Below, in pieces: positions 47,501 through 59,300 of a DNA stretch of 64,000 bases (positions are counted from its first letter, which is position 1; every line of letters starts with the position of its first letter). Origin of the DNA: Lycorma delicatula (lineage: Eukaryota > Arthropoda > Insecta > Hemiptera > Fulgoridae); NCBI RefSeq assembly GCF_047948215.1, contig NC_134455.1, positions 351,321,991-351,385,990 on the forward strand. Reading direction: 5' to 3'. A program made the position numbers and the translations under genes. The notes beneath the pieces were generated by a model that saw only the letters and a program-made list of their open reading frames with translations, did not search any database and was not told the DNA's origin.

Positions 47501-49101
47501 ATCATCACGTCGGGTTTACGGTATCGATTTTTCGTCGTAACATTTACTCGTGGAGCTGTATTATTAAAAAAGTATGTTGTTTTTTCTTATTTCAAGTTAC
47601 GTTCGAATAACATTTTGAGGATGCCTTTTAGGTAGATTTCATAAGAAAGCTACCTCTTGTAATGGGTACCGTGATCCGACTTATGGAAAATTTCGACATA
47701 TCTTCGCGTTTCACATCTCCCAGACCCCAAAACTACCGTCGGTTCAAAAGTTTGTATACATATATATTTCATTTTCTTGTCGACACGATAAATGGATACA
47801 TAAAATATAACGACCCAAAATCTCAGTCGAGTTCGTTAATGGGCAGAATCAGACCATGGAGGGAAGAAATGGGGTGATTTTTGGAAAAAAATTCGCTGTA
47901 ACTGTTTTATTAAGTAAAATATCGAATTTATTTAAAGTTCTTACTATTTTTTTGGATAAGGGCCTAAAATTTATCTAAGTAAAGTTTTTTGATATCACCA
48001 ACCATCGGCCCAGGGGGTGAAAAAATTAGTTTCGAAGACAAAAAGTTATACCTCCCTTAATAGTTACAGTATCGAATCGGTTTAAAGTGGTCGTTAATCA
48101 TATAAAAATTACATAAAACCTTTATCTGAAACAATTTTTAATGACCAACCAATTACGGCAAGGGATGACCAAAATGTTCCTGGAAATGTAAGAAGATGGG
48201 GCTGTCGTATGCTAAACATGTACAACTTTTTTTCACATGCAACCATTGTCGTATTGAGCAAATTTGAACTTTTTCTTAACTTTTAAGGTGGGAATTTTTT
48301 TTATTCCCTACTAAGCACCGGTGAAATCTACCTCCGCCTTCCGGCATGCCGATAGGAATTTTTTTAATTTATTGTCGGCGATGTTTCCTTACATCTGTTA
48401 AACCGTTAAATTTTAAACTTTGTTTTGATGTTAAACTAAAAGAACTCGAATTAATTCCCTGTTATCGGTAGATAAAATTTATTTTATTGTATGCGTGTTT
48501 GAACACATATTATTTTTAATGTTATACAGGGTGTTGTACAGGCGTGTCTGTGAGAACCGTCATCGTTGTTCCGGTGTGTGGTCGTACCGTTTGTTGTACT
48601 ACTGTCGCTAGCAAAACTTCGGTACTGTTTTTGGTGTTTGGGCGAGGCGCTTTTAAAACGCTTACTACTGTTGCTGTTTATGTTTTTATTTCCGAGGTTA
48701 GCTTCCTGCTGTCACTATTAAATTAACGAAATTTCCCCGATACCACATCTTCCCCGCCCCCTCGCTCGTATTATTATAACCGTAGTCGTCAATGATTCTA
48801 ATACAGGCCCGCTTAGAGGCACCACAAAATTTAATATGTCGACCGTTTTCATTCGTTTTAAACATCTTGATTGTTGATTTAATCCTCCCTCCTCACTCTC
48901 ATCCTTTTTTCAACGTTCTCATTATTACATTTTATACGAATAGCCTTCTATATAAAATTTAGTCTTTCTATTTTATGTAACTAATATCGGTTTACTAAAT
49001 TCGTATATTTATTTTAGTATACGAATTTTAATTAAAATTCGTAATTAAGATCTAGTTATCATATTTTAACACTTGTATCTGAGTGTTACTTATTTTTAAG
49101 C
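44551..49101. other. Intron, nothing firmly recognised
   Basis: 4.5 kb. The stretch at about 47635-48360 (CACATCTCCCAGACCCC, ACGACCCAAAATCTCAG, and CGGCATGCCGATAGG near its end) is less AT-rich and reads like an interspersed repeat, but has no second copy here. Frames at 45641, 47056, 47662 and 48544 show no domain. Confidence 0.45.
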
Positions 49102-49240
49102 AGGTCTCCGTGGCGCAAGTGTCTCTGCCTTTCATCCAGAGGTCTCGGGTTCGAATCCCGGTTAGGGATGGCATTTTCACACGCCCAACAAATCATTCAT
49201 CTCATCCTCTGAAGCAATACCTAACGGTGGTCCCGGAGGA
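49102..49240 (+). repeat. SINE-A copy
   Basis: Head GGTCTCCGTGGCGCAAGTGT (A box) and a perfect B box GGTTCGAATCC, with CTTTCATCCAGAGGTCTC between them. The body is GGATGGCATTTTCACACGCC. The tail is CCTCTGAAGCAATACCTAAC then GGTGGTCCCGGAGG. CpGs are largely kept. The frames overlapping it on both strands are not genes. Confidence 0.9.
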
Positions 49241-50527
49241 TATACACGTGAAAAACCTAGTCCCTTCGTCGAACTTCGTTCGTTCGAACCGAATTCCCTT
49301 TTTTTCCCTGTGTGTGTATTCATGTTCCCTGTGCGTTCAGAGTTCATGAACGAATTCGGTCGTCCCTCGTGTTGTATTAATTTATGCACCGCGTTCGCTG
49401 TGTATTTGGAGGGATCGAACCGTACTTCGTCAAGAGTTTTCATTTCTGTGCTCTTGGAACGGTGTATTTCATAATGTCGGACTGCGCAATTTTCACGAAT
49501 CCATATTTCCTAACGGATTTTATCGAAGCTATCGGCAGTTCACATATTTGTAGTAATTAAAAGCGATTGCTGCGAGGACAGCACAAGGCCAAGGCGCAAC
49601 GAGGCTTTTCTTTTACTCATGACTCGTAAAAAATCTCAAACGCATTTAAATTTCTCGAAGGCTAGGATTGAAGTACTGAAACGGTTTTCGTAGAGAATCA
49701 AGAAAGGTCATCTTAAATCTGCAGCGTCTGAGAAAAGAATTTATGAACATAAATTGTGATGCTATCAAATTTTATCAGTCGTTCATATCGGAGAATTTTT
49801 TTTTTAAGATACAAGCAAAAGATCGTTGTTTTTACTTTACTGTGGGTGGAGAAAATGGTACACGAATATGTTTTGCCGATCCGAGTTGGGCCAGGCGAGT
49901 TTCCCTACCGTATTGGTCGCTTTAACGACATCCGCCTGTTTATGCCGAGCATACGTAGAATATAATTGAAAAATTAAATATACGAGTTTTTACTATTACG
50001 AGTATATATTCGTAATAGGGAGAGCTTTGTGCGTATTCTTCAGGAATCGTCAGAATATGCTTCTTACAAAAGAAACATTTTACTGATTACCGGTTGGGTG
50101 CGTTACGTAAACGTTTTAACTTGAAACTGTGCATGCATATCGTTTTACAAGAAATTACGGATTCACATAAGGTGGTATTTAATTTTGTGAATTAAATGGA
50201 ACAGAGGAAACGAGGCGTTCATGAAAAATTTAATCTTTAGTAATATGTTGACATTTTGTTTCAACGTTAAAACGAACTTCCTGACACCTCAATCTAGGCC
50301 CGTAAAAATCCACGTAAATCTTCGGAGCACGTTCAAGTTCACGCAGGATATCCTCGACGCCATAAACTATAACGTAATCCGGAGTATACTTGAAAGTTTT
50401 CTGTTGTCTAGTAATAGTAAGACGATGTTTTCGCTTCTGGCTAGACGTTGAACCATCACACTTAAGCGTAGAATTCTAGAACCGGTTTCCGAAGTCGGTA
50501 GGTCGGCCTAACCCTGACCCTACTGTA
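49241..50527. other. Intron, nothing firmly recognised
   Basis: CpG-rich. Short frames at 49743-49965 and 50221-50451 contain no domain I recognise. The latter may belong to the transposon remnant signalled by the motif at 50528. Confidence 0.4.
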
Positions 50528-50557
50528 TGGTCACCTAATTCCCCGGATTTGACACCA
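50528..50557 (+). pseudogene. Isolated transposase motif
   Basis: Codons read WSPNSPDLTP, the motif preceding the last catalytic region in Tc1/mariner-superfamily transposases (usual WPPRSPDLTP). The bases after it give QIYSILIDK instead of the DFFLWG block, so the match stops quickly. It is probably a scrap of a much-decayed element covering about 50200-50700, but a chance match is possible. Confidence 0.35.
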
Positions 50558-51689
50558 CAGATATATTCCATCCTTATTGACAAATCTTGCAAAATCAAAC
50601 AAAAACAAAAATCGAATCGCCCGCCTCGCTAATAGCGGCGTGACCCGATGTGCGTCGGCAAAAAATCGATCTTGGGTGGAATGTTTGCCGTTTCGTCAAT
50701 CGCGCACGCATACAGAAAAAAGTAGTGTTGTATAATGAATGATTGCTCAGTTGTACATTTTTTCACTTGACTTTAACGGGACAATTTTTAACTAAAAAAT
50801 TAATTTTCACGTAGACAGTATTCGATTCCATTCACAATCGAAAAGTTATTGAAAAACAAAATAATAAATATTTCCTCATTCCACTCAGTGCATTAGACGC
50901 GCTGTCTTTCTGTGTTTGTCGTTTTTCCTACATTTATCTTTGAATTTTTATCAATACGCTTTTGGCCTAATTATTTTCTTGCGAGAAAACGTTTTTTTAT
51001 TCGGGCAGTTTTTTAAGGTTATTTTAATTAAAAATTCACCGTTTTATTTTTCATATTTAAATTTTGACAATTTGAAGTCTGTCAAATTAACGATTAGTTT
51101 TTGTTGTTTTTTTTTTAATGCGACACAGACATTTAAATACATTTCTAATTATAATACGTAATCATTATCTATATATTATTTTTAATAATGTGCCTATCGT
51201 TTCGGAAAGTTTCCAATTATTTATTTATGATAAATTAATTATTAGAACATTTGAATTTAGATATGCGCTTGAAAAATATTAGGATTATAAACGAAACGTT
51301 CTGTAAGTTAGGTTTAAATATGGCCTATAAACTTTATGAAACTATATATATCTTTTTTTTTCAGATAACAATTTCATTAAAAATTAATTTTTCCTTTGTT
51401 TATTCGTTAGATTTCAATGAAATTTAATTACTTGTAAAACTCGTAGTTTAAGACTACAAATGAAATTGCGGGGATCTATTTGCCTATAGCGTGTACTAAC
51501 TAGGAATCAGCATTTTATTCGAGTTTTACGTTTGTAGGTCTACCCGGCTTTGTATAAAATCGAAACTAATGGATAACTACGTCGGGATGGCGCCATTCTG
51601 TTCATCGAACGGCGTCTTGGCGCACACCAACCCTCCTGTTGCTTTTCTCCCTATATAATTATATTTCGCGATTCGGCCAGATAGTGTAC

Positions 51690-51691
<2 letters not shown>
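50558..51691. other. Intron, nothing recognised
   Basis: Last part of the CpG-rich block; no gene or repeat family seen. Confidence 0.45.

Positions 51692-51725
<34 letters not shown>
51692..51725. repeat. (TA)n microsatellite at the CpG boundary
   Basis: Perfect AT alternation. CpG density falls sharply immediately after it. Confidence 0.95.
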
Positions 51726-51729
<4 letters not shown>

Positions 51730-52384
51730 GGAAACGTCTTAATTATAGAAAACTGAGTGTAACTATATTACCAGAATTAATTTACTTGGTTACTGTATAA
51801 AAGAAATTACTCTGAGTTGTGTTTGAAATTATTGTCAGCCATCTTGAATCTTCCTTATTGAGTTCACCTTTATTTTTTTAAATGGAGCCTATAACTTTTT
51901 TTTTTTGTACTGCATTGGGTTTATTAAAATGATTTTCGCATAATTGTTGGATCGTTATGTCATGTTTAATTATATTCATTTATCAAAATCTAAATATGTT
52001 AAAACTAGACACATAAATTTGAAATATTGAAAATTGTAGAATTAGTGTCATAAATGTAATCTATTTTTATACATAATGACGTTAATTTGCAGTAAATGGT
52101 TATTTTATTATTGTGAATATATATACAGTTGTTTTACTATTAAAATTTAATTAAATATAATAGGTTTCATTAAATTAAAGCCTTTCAGTGTTTTGTCTTA
52201 TGTTTATTTTCAATTTATAATTCCACATTTTAGTTCAGTTTTTACAGTTAAGAACAGTACACTATTTAACGGAAAATATGCTAATCGAGTAATTTTGGTT
52301 GTCTGTTTTTTTTTCTGAGTCATGATATTTATTATGCTCTCTGCTAACCAAATACCATCATTGGCCTGTTTTTTGTTCAATGTC

Positions 52385-52440
52385 TCCAGATTAGATGGCT
52401 GATTTGGATGAAATTTGGTACAGTGATTGAGAAGTAATTA
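52385..52440 (+). repeat. Family H fragment
   Basis: AGATTAGATGGCTGATTTGG and ATGAAATTTGGTACAGTGA correspond to GATTAATGGATTTTTATG and AAATTTTGTACAATGACTT at 60165-60210 and to 54695-54740. Confidence 0.5.
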
Positions 52441-52573
52441 ATTAAAATGATTGAATACATTTGTATATACTTTTCAATAACATGAAGATACTTCCTTTTG
52501 TCTTGTTTTCCCCTATATTAGATTTACCTTATACTTCAATTCATTCATTGTACAGATTGAGGTTATTATTGGA

Positions 52574-52629
52574 ACACACACATACACACACACACACACA
52601 CACATGGAGAGAGAGAGAGTGAGAGAGAG
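52574..52629. repeat. (CA)n(GA)n compound microsatellite
   Basis: About 30 bases of CA with small interruptions, then GGAGAGAGAGAGAGTGAGAG. Confidence 0.93.
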
Positions 52630-54329
52630 GTTGTGTTATTAGTATAATGTATTGATACCCTTTGTATCCCAGATACTTCATCTTGCAAGATCAGTTATTT
52701 ATAAACAGATCTTCTGATAGCCTAGATCTGGATATCTACATTGTATAGTTATCATTATGTTAATTGGGAAAATTATTCTGTTAATCACATCTCTCATTAA
52801 ATTGTAGCAAAGTTATAATGATGATACAATAAAACAATTCATTACAAATATTTTTTTATCTATTTATTAATTAATCTTAAGAATGTGGAGTGATTAGTAG
52901 GAAGCAACAACACACCTGTTTTGTTTGTATATTGTCGCATGATTGTATGTTAAACTTATTATACAAACAGGATGTGATATATTTTATTTGTTTATTTATC
53001 GCAATATTCTTTATTTTATGTGTGTCATTTATTTATTTATTAGTATTAATTATCGAAAGGATGGGTACAATGGTATTGATTCATTCATACAAGATGATAA
53101 TAGATACAGTAGACCTTGTTTAAACTTTCACATTTTACAAGAGAAAGTTTAAGACTTGTTCTCATATCGTCTGAATTAATATTCTCCTTATCCATTGCTG
53201 TAGTGCACCTGTGGATATAAAAGTGTTTGTTAATTGTAAAAATTACATCCCTTTTCGTAAAACTATTTATTGTCATCCAGATTAAAAACATGATATAACT
53301 ACTGAAAATTTATTTTGTATTCTCCCTGTGCAATCGATAGTCAGGACAAATTATGAAGCAGGTGGTTGGTGATCGAGTTCAAATGCTTACTCAGAAGCTT
53401 GTAGTATGGTTTTATTTGGTCAAAACCTGCGCAAATAGTATTGTTCATGAAGTGATAATTTTCTTTATGTGGTCAAGTTAGAAACGTATAAGAATGTTAA
53501 TTAATCACGACAATAAATGGTGGCCATGAAATAAAATCTCAGAACACATTTGTGTTAAAATTTAACTGGCGTGCTCTTTAGTTTGCTGACCCACATTAGT
53601 TTAGAGCGATATGCCTCAATTTTTATGGATGTGGGGTTGCAGACTATTTGTTTTACTATAGTATTATGTGACTTATTGTTTTTTGTGGTAAATGGAACTC
53701 TTAGAAATCACATTTACTGTGATCAAATGATCTGATAAAGAAACAGGAAAAAGTGGAACAGCTAAGGGGCACTAAGTCACTAGTTTTTAATGTGATTGTT
53801 CTTTCCCAGATCAATTTTTTTTTTATACTAAAAAATTTCATTGTGATTATTTCCAGTTGATTATAAAGTATTACTAAAGATCAATAGAACCGAAATTCTT
53901 TGGGACCAAGTTGTCACTGAATGTTTTGTTAGCACTATTACTCATATTTAATGTGTGTTTATTTATTTGTTTTTTTTTTTTTTTGCTGTTTTCCTGTCAG
54001 GCACATACATTAGACTTACTTTAATTTTAATCAAAATAATTAAATCACTGCATCATCACTAATCTCAGTTGTTAACTTTAATTAATTACCTTAATTTTGT
54101 TTCTAGTATTTGATAATATGGGTTTTTTTTTGGTAATTTTTCATTTTTCCAGCCATATAGTTGTACTGTACAGCAGCAATGCAGTATGCTATATAATGGA
54201 AAGTCAAATTTTGCAAATCTTGATGTTTATGACTCTTCTGACAAAAAAACAACACAATTTAGTGTTGAAAAATTCTGGTAGAGTTTATATTCATAAGAGT
54301 ATATATATATATATATTGGCCTGGATTTT
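52630..54329. other. Intron, nothing recognised
   Basis: AT-rich and CpG-poor; small (TA)n at 54300-54317. Open frames at 52890-53152 are low-complexity. Confidence 0.5.
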
Positions 54330-54480
54330 TTTTTATATATATCATGACCAACAGACCAATTTGGATGATTTCTTTATATCAGGCATTCATGCCATGTAAT
54401 TTTGGTCACAGTAGATCAAATGGGCAGGGAGATACAGGTCTTAATCTCAAAATTCGACTCAAAAGATAGGAAAATATTTA
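54330..54480 (+). repeat. Family H fragment
   Basis: ACAGACCAATTTGGATGATT, ATGCCATGTAATTTTGGTCA, AGATCAAATGGGCAGGGAGA and TACAGGTCTTAATCTC parallel the order in 54690-54820 and 60160-60290. Confidence 0.55.
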
Positions 54481-54544
54481 CAAATTAAATGCCTCGTAGA
54501 TTGCTAAGATATTTTCTGGAAGTAATCATCTTATTCAAATCCCT

Positions 54545-54860
54545 ATAAAGGGATGGTGGCAAACAAAAGAAAACACTTTTTTTGTCATTTCTGGACTTGG
54601 TGTTACTTTTGTAAAATTTTCTGTTGCATTAATATGTCACTTGAGAATAATAAGCCTACCCTTTTTTGCCTTTTTTTTAACGTAAGATTTCATACTAGAT
54701 TAATAGATTTTATGAAATTCTGTATGGTGACTTTTGAATACAGGTCATTTATGACATTTAATTTTCGTTAAAATTGGTTGAGGGAGGGAATATATAGGTC
54801 ATTGTGATTCCTACCTCCAAAAACTTTTCTCAACAACAGAAGAATTATTTTTTTTATTTG
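54545..54860 (+). repeat. Family H copy
   Basis: Ordered blocks shared with 59980-60310: CTTTTTTTGTCATTTCTGGA, TAATAGATTTTATGAAATTC, TGGTGACTTTTGAATACAGG, TTTAATTTTCGTTAAAATTG, GGAGGGAATATATAGGTC, and AACAGAAGAATTATTTTTTT. No protein encoded. The reading frames through it are chance. Confidence 0.65.
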
Positions 54861-55149
54861 AATGTTTACATCGTTTAAAGTTTAATTTAAGTTTTCTCTT
54901 AAGTAGTCTATTCAGGGCAAAGCACTTTGTAACCTCTTTATCGGCTTTAATTTTAAACATATTCTGACGAAAACAAAATGGAGGTAGTAAAAAATGTCAG
55001 ACCTCTTACCAGAAATTGAAGCAGAAACCATATAGTTTTGAGGCAAGCATGCTCCTGATTGTTACACTTATTAGTCAGTTAATTATTATCCTTTCTTTTT
55101 TTTTTTTTCTAAAGAATTAGATGTATAATGTGTAATTGTTATGTTGTAG
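54861..55149. other. Tm1: 3' end of the large intron
   Basis: Includes a polypyrimidine tract (55092-55110). The acceptor TTGTAG ends at 55149 and is preceded by a T-rich stretch. Confidence 0.6.
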
Positions 55150-55283
55150 GCTGAGAGTGAGGTTGCCGCATTGAATCGTCGTATCCAGCTGTTGGAAGAA
55201 GACTTAGAACGTTCAGAAGAACGTCTTGCTACTGCAACTGCCAAACTCGCTGAAGCTTCTCAAGCTGCCGATGAATCAGAGCG
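55150..55283 (+). CDS. Tm1: Tropomyosin, conserved 134-nt internal exon
   Basis: Encodes [20 protein letters not shown] followed by [20 protein letters not shown] and DESER. This segment is almost invariant in arthropod tropomyosins and is shared by muscle and non-muscle isoforms. It is entered in phase 0 after the acceptor TTGTAG. It leaves with two bases of the final arginine codon (CG) before the donor GTAAGT at 55284. The 134-nt length equals that of the corresponding exon in vertebrate tropomyosin genes, so the exon border is ancient. The heptad pattern of the coiled coil runs through without a break and no residue looks damaged. The next exon (expected to open ARK-LENR) is not found before 64000, so the following intron is at least 8.7 kb and the gene is incomplete in the window. 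Confidence 0.97.
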
Positions 55284-58200
55284 GTAAGTATATGATTGTT
55301 GTGTAAATATTTATTGAATCATAAATATAATATATTTTTAAAATTAATTCAGATGAATTTATAAATTTAATTACAATGTGTTCTTGGTTTTACAATATTG
55401 TCTATATTCCTTCTTTTTATCCAGCGATTATTATCATACTTGGGATATGGTTAAATATCAAAACTGTTTTATTATTTCCTGTTTTCTACATAAATATATT
55501 TGTTTACAGGAAAAGTATATTGTAAAGAAGAATAGTGTTAGCATTGGCCTTATAAAAAAAAAAATGTTATAAATATTCTTTGCTCTGAATTCTTCATATA
55601 ATGTCATTGTTTATGGTTTTTGTGGTGACTTTGTTTGTATTTGTGGTTTTGTACATGCTCTGTTACTGATTAAAAGAAGAAATTTCTTATTGTTTTTATT
55701 TCTTTTTTTATTTAATAAATATTCAGTTTTAAATATGTTTACACTGTATTATATTAATTTCCTTTTTTCATATCGAAAAAATTAGTTTACGATTGTCTAA
55801 TTTGTAATATTCTGTGAACATGAAATCATGCCAGTATTTGTGTTAGTATTGAATTGGTTATATGACTGGATTAAGTTACACTCAATGAAATACCAGTACA
55901 ATACTTTATTTAATTTGTGAATTACTCTAAATACCAGTACTTTTTTTTCTTTTAATTAATATATATTCTGGCTTTTCAGTTGTCAAATGATTACTGGTTT
56001 CATTCCTCATTTCATTAGTATATTGTGTTAGTGAAATTGTATAATCAGACTCCCTGATCACAAACAAAATAGCAATTTTGTTTGTGTATTTATTAACCTG
56101 AAGATTAATTTGATCTCTCAAGTAATTCTACTAGTAGGTACTACCTTAAGCAACATTGGAAAGGTTATAAAATGACCAGTTCCCCATCAGAAACTTGGAT
56201 TGTTGGCCAATGATTTAGTCAAATAAAAATTATTGTATGAAGACATTATTTATTCTACAACTATTATATTTTTAATGCTGAAAAAAAAGTGGAGAATGAT
56301 TTTTTTAATGTATGTTGTTTATTTACTATGCAGCAGATTTTCTAATTTTATGTAAAAAAATTTTCTATTGATAGCTTATTTTAGATATTACACAGTACTT
56401 TTGGGCTGATAAATCCCAGAGTATACTTCATCTTAAAGGTGATGATTTGTTGTTGTGTTAGATTCATTTTTGATTTCAAGCAGTGACAATTCTTAACAGC
56501 AAAATTAAAAATGTACTTTCAGAGTAGCATTAAAGTTAAATCTGTATTTCACTGCAATTTATGACCCTAACAAGACACCAACATTTTTTTTTGTAGCAGA
56601 TAAATAATTTTTTTTTAAGACAAATAAATCACAGTATGACACATTAATTTCAAATAATAGATTTGGGCTTTCCCCCTCATTAAATTTTTAACTGTGGAAT
56701 AAAACCTTCCAGGTGTGGTTCAAGTACTACACTTAATGGGCAGGGGTACCACACAAGTGTTACTTTAGCCTTTGTTTTAACTTGAACACTCAAAAGAAAA
56801 TTCAATAGGGTATTTTTTTTAGCAATGCAAATTCTTCATCGTGAAAGGATGTGTCCAAACGGTTATGTTATTAAGTGCAAGGTTTGATCATTGGCAATAT
56901 AATAAAACAATGTGCAGAATGGAAATCTGTCTGGGTAATTTGGATGTGGTGGGACAATTTATTTTCGATAAGATTGCATCAATCATTTTTTATTGCTGGT
57001 GTAAGGAATACATTGCAACCAAATTCTGTGCTGATCAGCTCAGCATGTGAATGGAAGTGATTTCAGATTAGATTATGTGCAATAGATATGTGTTCATTCT
57101 TTAATTACTATTCTGGTCAGGATGGGTGGGCCACCAAGAAATCAATGAATTGGGCTTCTCTGGGCAGAAACATAATGTAGGCTGAATTTATCATACTTGG
57201 TGAGTGTTTGCAAAACAAGTGAGTGTTTCTTATATGCTACACTAGACTGGTCTTAGTAATTGCTTAGAGGTGATAACAGCCAGCATTCTACTGGGCACAA
57301 ATATTATATCTGTAGATCACAAACATACGAGAGAATGTAAACTATCCCTGGAATGTGGTGCGAATAGTAGTGTCAATCATTCAGAGAAGTTCTTTGATCA
57401 TATTATAGTGCTCATACTGAAAGATTGAAATGCTTTGAGGTGTTGCAAAATGTGGGAACAATCAAGGATCTCTTGACATAGAGGGCAATGAGAAATTTCT
57501 ATTTATACGAATTTGCATTGAGAACGTGTCACAAATGTGTGAATTTGCATGATCAAATGCTACAAGATAAAGTGGCATATTATATCCCTCCTAAATAACA
57601 GATAAGCGGTTTGTTTGATTACGGCGTTAGTAATAGCTGTACATGTATTGAAGACATTCCATAAAAGACCCCCTTCCACTAATCAACAGTTTTGTTGATT
57701 CAGATTTGCTGTTATTTATATGGTAAATCTGATGTACAATTAAAAAGGTACTTTTGAAAAGATGATACTGTATTTACACAGCTTATCTTACTGTTGCTAT
57801 AAATTGTTATATTCGATTCCTGGTAGATAAAATACTATGGGTCTTGTGTGACATGACTTGTAATACATATCTTACTTAAAAACATGTAAAAAGTATGAAA
57901 ATTAAAATAAATAAACACTGTAGTGATTTATTTAATGGATCTTTAAAAATATTATTTATTACATGAACAAATTTATTTCAAAATTAATATCTTATTTTGG
58001 AGCTGCAAATTATTAATATGGAAAGGTTTTATTTGAAATATTTTCTTATATCATAAAATGTGTAATGTTAATAATGCTGCTTTAATGTAGAAAATAATTT
58101 ACAAGATGTACTGACTGTACTCTAAGCAGTAGGCGGTATGATATCATGTAACTTAAACTGTTGAAGCTATTTTTTAATGACCACTGATCCTTTGTTGTCA

Positions 58201-58424
58201 GTAGCGGTTAATTTTGATGATTAGTAATGTAACTTATTGAAATCAGTCAACATCATCTCAAATGTAATGTGAGAGAAGAGTTTTCTTTTCAACATGAACA
58301 TTTGCAAAAAAATGTGTCGGATTCTTAAAAAATTTGCTGATACTGGAGTGAATTTAGGGAAGGACTAGGAGCGAATTGATTAATGACAAGTATAAGTAAA
58401 TAAATCTTAATAATAAAAAGTATA
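55284..58424 (+). other. Tm1: Following tropomyosin intron, first part
   Basis: AT-rich and CpG-poor. The segment 56830-57640 is less AT-rich, with short open stretches (for example 56841-57060) that suggest a decayed coding element, perhaps a transposase, but no motif can be named. Confidence 0.5.
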
Positions 58425-59300
58425 GATCACATCATAAATGGGTAGATAAGCAGCTACTACATGGACAAAAAACAAGCTGCCCCAGCATTTACCTGAAAGA
58501 TATGCAGAAAACAGTTTTAACAAAATTTTAATTAGTATTATTTAAAAATTCATTAACAGCAATATTGTTTATGTAAAAGATTTTTCAACTGTATTTAAAG
58601 TTAAAAATTGGTGTAAAGATTTCTTTTTTCTTTTAATGGTTTGGTAATGGCAATGGAAGCATAAGAACCCCGTCTCCTTTCTTGTAAACCAATGTATTAT
58701 GCCAAGTTATATACAATTTGTTGTCTTATTTTTTCAGAATGTGACCATTGTTCTTCTTAGCAAAGATTATTGCACATTTATGAATACAAATGAGGATAAT
58801 TTTATATTTTTAAATATCAGTCCATGTAATTCATACTTTTATCCTAGAAAAAATGATCTGACAGCCCATTTTTGTTATCTTAAAATTCTGACTTTTTGAG
58901 AAAGCCCTAAGAGAGATGATATTATACTTTAGACAGGATTACATGTAGGCGTAATAATTATTTATTAATGACGACAAGTTTGGTGTTTTTTAAGGTCCTT
59001 CAAAGTATAACAGTATGGTTTGATTTTATTACAAACAAAAAAAATGTTTTTCTAGTAAAAAAGAGATTTCTTTTTACAGACAATAGAAATACTATGGTTA
59101 TCATTAATGGAGATTTTATCCACATGATTACCAATGTTACATCTACCTAAGATGCACATAAAGCTACTTTATCCATATTTAAACTTAGATGGTTCTAATT
59201 CATCCACAAGATAATTTTTTAAATACAGATGCAAGTACAGTCGTATCATCTGCAATGAGGTAATAAGGATTGTTCAAAATTGATGCAAATCATTAATAAA
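58425..59300 (-). pseudogene. Non-LTR retrotransposon reverse transcriptase remnant plus family G region
   Basis: The minus strand at 59256-59227 reads IADDTTVLAS, the catalytic ADD box of LINE reverse transcriptases (usual YADDT or FADDT). Just upstream, FINDLHQF and ILITS stand for the normal FINDLP...L-FADD stretch. Just downstream, about 59205-59160, WMN-NHLSLNMDKV matches the W-N-N-L-LN-DKT motif that follows. Stops and frameshifts are present. Farther along the same strand, 58925-58425 matches the family G repeat at 11970-13345 (GGTTTGGTAATGGCAATGGA, GGGGCAGCTTGTTTTTTGTC), so family G is probably the 3' part of this element. Confidence 0.7.

Larger units (their letters stand above)
24050..51730. 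other. CpG-rich block within the intron
   Basis: Hand counts of CpG: about 20 in 30001-30300 and 13 in 45001-45300, against 1 in 1981-2280, 1 in 21001-21300 and 3 in 58021-58320. G+C is still low, so the CpG frequency inside the block is at or above random expectation, whereas outside it is far below. The left edge is gradual between about 24050 and 24420. The right edge coincides with the (TA)n tract ending near 51725. Confidence 0.85.
19617..55149 (+). other. Tm1: Tropomyosin intron, 35.5 kb
   Basis: Bounded by GTAAGT at 19617 and TTGTAG ending at 55149. The flanking exons join in phase 0 (RREE then AESEV), as in other insect tropomyosins. No muscle-type exon with an MDAIKKKM start was seen in it. 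It holds all transposon fossils listed between these positions and the CpG-rich block at about 24.05-51.73 kb. Confidence 0.9.

Noticed and set aside
19617..55149. Muscle tropomyosin exons inside the large intron
   Set aside because: Looked for an MDAIKKKM-type start and an AEKAEEE-type segment next to splice sites; none found by eye. A computational search would be stronger.
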